Source: an uncultured Prevotellaceae bacterium (GTDB lineage: Bacteria; Bacteroidota; Bacteroidia; Bacteroidales; Bacteroidaceae). From it: a stretch of DNA of 64,000 nucleotides. The position numbers and the translations under genes were made by a program. Of the stretch, positions 61,912-64,000 are shown in pieces (positions within the stretch are counted from its first letter, which is position 1; each line of letters starts with the position of its first letter). Under the pieces are notes generated by a model. It worked only from the letters and a program-made list of their open reading frames with translations. It ran no database searches and was not told the DNA's origin. The DNA is taken from NCBI GenBank assembly GCA_946415645.1, contig CAMKTJ010000004.1, forward strand, positions 42,134-106,133, in the 5' to 3' direction.

Positions 61912-62171
61912 AGTTGTTCTGCTTTCTTAGACTCCCATATATCTAAAGCACCCAGAACGTCTTCTGTTACATGTTGGCGACTCTGTGTGTGAAGAGCCTC
62001 ATAACATTTCAGGATAAAGCCGTCAATTAACCCCACGCGTTTCATTCGCTTGTACATCTCGGTGGTTGGAATATTTCTCTGTCGGGCAGCAGCCTCAATG
62101 CATGAAGAAGCAAATATCATTTTGTTTTCTTTATTTGCCCTTGTCCTGCTCTGTCTTGTTCTTAATGCCAT
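61908..62171 (-). CDS. DUF3791 family protein, putative antitoxin
   Basis: 87 residues. The DUF3791 core is SSCIEAAARQRNIPTTEMYKR...GLIDGFILKCYEALHTQSRQH. It is first in the operon with DUF3990, and overlaps it by 4 bp. The ATG at 62120 (MIFASSCIEAA) may be the true start, since the preceding 17 residues are basic and not family-like; that would give 70 residues. First-gene position and small size suit an antitoxin. Confidence 0.75.
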   Translation of the reverse strand: MALRTRQSRTRANKENKMIFASSCIEAAARQRNIPTTEMYKRMKRVGLIDGFILKCYEALHTQSRQHVTEDVLGALDIWESKKAEQL

Positions 62172-62356
62172 ATTTTATCGATTTGAAGGCAAATTTACAT
62201 ATTATTCTTATTCCATCCAAACATTTCATAAGAAAGAATCTGGTTCAGTTGTTATGGGGTCAAAATAATGGTGGTAAACTATTCAATAAATCACACCATA
62301 TTCTCCTTCATCAATATATCAGATTACCAGAGATAATCTGGGAAGTGCCATACTAT

Positions 62357-63400
62357 ATGATAAATGCCAACGCCCGTTTGTACAGCCCCTATCTTGGCCG
62401 CTTTGTTAGCCCTGATCCCCTGCTTAACAGCGAGGGTGGTCCTCTTGACTACAATCCGTATATCTATGCAAGGAATAACCCGTACAAGTACATAGATAGG
62501 AATGGGGAGTTCCCATGGCTGCTTTTTGGGGCTGCTCTAGGCGCAGGATTTAATATCTGGCAAAACTCAGACAATATTCATTGTTTTGGTGACGCTCTCT
62601 TTTATGGTGTAGCAGGTGCTGGGGCTGGTGCCTTTGGTGGATGGGTCGGTCCGTCTGCTGCGGTCTCTCTTGGACTTGGAGCGACAGGTGCTATTTCAGG
62701 GGTTGTTTCTGGTGCTATAGCTGGATATATTTCCAGTACTACAGAAGGGATGTTGAACATGGCATATTCTGGAGATCCTAGTAAATTTAGTCTGGGAAGT
62801 ATTTTTACACAAACTGCTCTCTCTGCATTTTTAGGAGGAGTGGAGGGCGGTATGGATGCAGTCCGCAAAAATACTAATTTCTTTACGGGAACAAAAAGAG
62901 TCAACTTAAGTGGTGCATCCCACTATACAGGTTATTGGCCTTCTGAATTTACTTTGATGGAAGTTGTTGGGAAATATGTTGGAGACTTCCAAGAAGTGCC
63001 TGTTTTTGAAAGTGGATTGATTGGGAACATTAAAAACAATTGGAGGGCTTGTACAATTCCGGAAGTTGGAATATTTGCGGTAAAAGGTACGTTAACTAGT
63101 AAACTTCCTTTGTTTAAAGAAGCAGGAACAGCTTTGTTACAACATGAATTTGGACATATACTTCAATATCGTCTGGTTGGGAGAAATGCTTATTGGGGGT
63201 TGATAGCAAAAGAAAGCTTTAACAGTGCAAGATATCATTCATCAAACCATTATGAATTCTGGACGGAAACATGGGCAAACTATTTATCTAAAGAATATTT
63301 TGGCAAGGAATGGTATGGCCTTCGTCGGCGTTTTAGGGAGGCATACCCTGCGATTAATATCAGTCCCGAGAATTTAAATAGAGTTAACTCATTTAAGTGA
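62357..63400 (+). CDS. Orphan RHS C-terminal tip with zincin (HEFGH) toxin-like domain
   Basis: The recognisable protein begins at about 62357: NARLYSPYLGRFVSPDPLLN and YIYARNNPYKYIDRNGEF are the end of an RHS core, after which a glycine/alanine-rich hydrophobic segment and a C-terminal domain follow. The domain has HEFGH (63143-63157) and a downstream HYEFWTETWANYL with a plausible third zinc ligand, a gluzincin metalloprotease pattern. Just upstream, in another frame, YQITRDNLGSA (62317-62349) is a second RHS signature, so the RHS core has been truncated by deletion and frameshift. The piece resembles an orphan toxin cassette. No RHS barrel or secretion signal remains. Confidence 0.75.
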   Translation: MINANARLYSPYLGRFVSPDPLLNSEGGPLDYNPYIYARNNPYKYIDRNGEFPWLLFGAALGAGFNIWQNSDNIHCFGDALFYGVAGAGAGAFGGWVGPSAAVSLGLGATGAISGVVSGAIAGYISSTTEGMLNMAYSGDPSKFSLGSIFTQTALSAFLGGVEGGMDAVRKNTNFFTGTKRVNLSGASHYTGYWPSEFTLMEVVGKYVGDFQEVPVFESGLIGNIKNNWRACTIPEVGIFAVKGTLTSKLPLFKEAGTALLQHEFGHILQYRLVGRNAYWGLIAKESFNSARYHSSNHYEFWTETWANYLSKEYFGKEWYGLRRRFREAYPAINISPENLNRVNSFK

Positions 63401-63481
63401 GAAATTTATTGAGAAATGGTAATATATTATGAAAGCGCGCCATTCTATTTTGATAAATTTTGAAAGAAAAAGAGAATAATC

Positions 63482-63512
63482 TTGTGTTATTTGAAGGGTT
63501 TTTCTATTTTTG
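63482..63512 (+). promoter_or_regulatory. Promoter candidate upstream of the last gene
   Basis: TTG (63482-63484), 20 bp, TATTTTTG (63505-63512). It lies about 118 bp before the ATG at 63631. Nothing else was seen in the gap. Confidence 0.45.
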
Positions 63513-63630
63513 CATTAGCAAAGTGCATAATATGGGTTATGGTGTTGTCCACAGCATTCCAAAAGTTATGATTGTTAATAAAAGAGAAGGCTGATATTAT
63601 TGTTGTATAGTAAAGTATTTAGGTGTTATT

Positions 63631-64000
63631 ATGAATACAAATATAAGAATAAAATATTTGTTTAGGATGATCTTGGCTATCGCTTTCTTGTTGTGTACCA
63701 GTACCACTTGTATGCGAGTTCCATGTTTCAAGAATTGTACGAATGACACGTTGTTTATTGGTGCGTCTCTTTATAATAATATAGATAGTGTGAAATATGT
63801 TGTATGGGGCGAAAGTCCCTTTTCTGACAGCGGGCCTGATACTCTGTTGGGAAATGGCAATTTTTATTTCGGAAGTAGAGATGTCGTTTATCCTGACTCC
63901 ATATGCATAACACCTGATGCAGGTTTGTTCAGTAGATCAGATACCACTTATTTCTTCCTTATCAAATGGAGCGATGCGCATAGGTACTCATGGGACGAAA
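63631..64000 (+). CDS. Lipoprotein-like protein running off the window (partial)
   Basis: The frame is open from the ATG at 63631 through the end, 123 codons. It starts MNTNIRIKYLFRMILAIAFL with a hydrophobic signal and a cysteine-rich cleavage region (CTSTTC). The mature part is homologous to the lipoprotein at 60609-61163: NCTNDTLFI and TTYFFLIKWSDAHRYSWDE align with NCTNDTLFI and TAYFFLIKWSDARKYSWDE. It directly follows the RHS tip, so it could be an immunity protein; this is untested. Confidence 0.7.
   Translation, partial: MNTNIRIKYLFRMILAIAFLLCTSTTCMRVPCFKNCTNDTLFIGASLYNNIDSVKYVVWGESPFSDSGPDTLLGNGNFYFGSRDVVYPDSICITPDAGLFSRSDTTYFFLIKWSDAHRYSWDE

Overview
The window looks like chromosomal DNA of a gut or oral Bacteroidales, most likely a Prevotella relative. 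The signs are the Bacteroidota promoter signature (TTTG, 19-20 bp, TAnnTTTG) before many genes, a short primary sigma factor of the Bacteroidota type, PorT of the type IX secretion system (T9SS), DUF4954, RibBA, long LptF, and many secreted proteins ending in a T9SS-like tail of the form YDLxGRR...KGVYIxNGKK.

Layout. 0-2.6 kb: tail of a GH43 gene, an ECF sigma factor and an unusual FecR anti-sigma fused to GLUG-type repeats; then tRNA-Met. 2.9-14.2 kb: a secreted CotH kinase, an eroded M16 peptidase, DUF4954, an S41 lipoprotein, an outer-membrane barrel and topoisomerase IV subunit A. 14.4-17.7 kb: small secreted and lipoprotein genes, repeat-rich intergenic DNA and a serpin. 18-32.5 kb: mostly metabolic genes (aminopeptidase P, gamma-carbonic anhydrase, GH43, MetY, ManA, LptF, RibBA, aspartate aminotransferase), including a three-gene cluster (steroid 5-alpha-reductase family, OYE-type flavin oxidoreductase, short-chain dehydrogenase) that resembles steroid/bile-acid reductase clusters of gut Bacteroidales. 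32.6-42.3 kb: PorT, a small ferredoxin, a large jelly-roll secreted protein, an active/degenerate pair of EEP-fold proteins, M48 protease and LemA. 42.5-43.4 kb: primary sigma factor.

43.5-47.7 kb is a replication/partition module. A Rep_3-type initiator carrying a DnaA-N-like C-terminus is transcribed away from an AT-rich zone. Eight direct and four inverted 18-bp iterons, mostly phased at exactly 22 bp, flank that zone, and ParA and a small putative partner lie on the other side. Essential genes (rpoD, parC, ribBA, glmM, lptF) surround it, so this could be the origin of a second chromosome/chromid or a domesticated plasmid origin. 47.7-56.6 kb: His-rich COG0523 GTPase, a multidomain CotH protein, GlmM, NagA, a K+ channel and a Dabb protein.

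57-64 kb is an accessory, AT-richer island: an Imm11-like protein, a membrane protein, duplicated T9SS-tailed and lipoprotein genes, a DUF3791/DUF3990 toxin-antitoxin-like operon and an orphan RHS tip with a zincin (HEFGH) domain. The whole window is unusually rich in dispersed intergenic repeats: REP-like CCCCC/GGGGG palindromes, TAACG repeats, a 61-bp promoter module and MITE-like elements. Several of these have entered coding sequences in frame.
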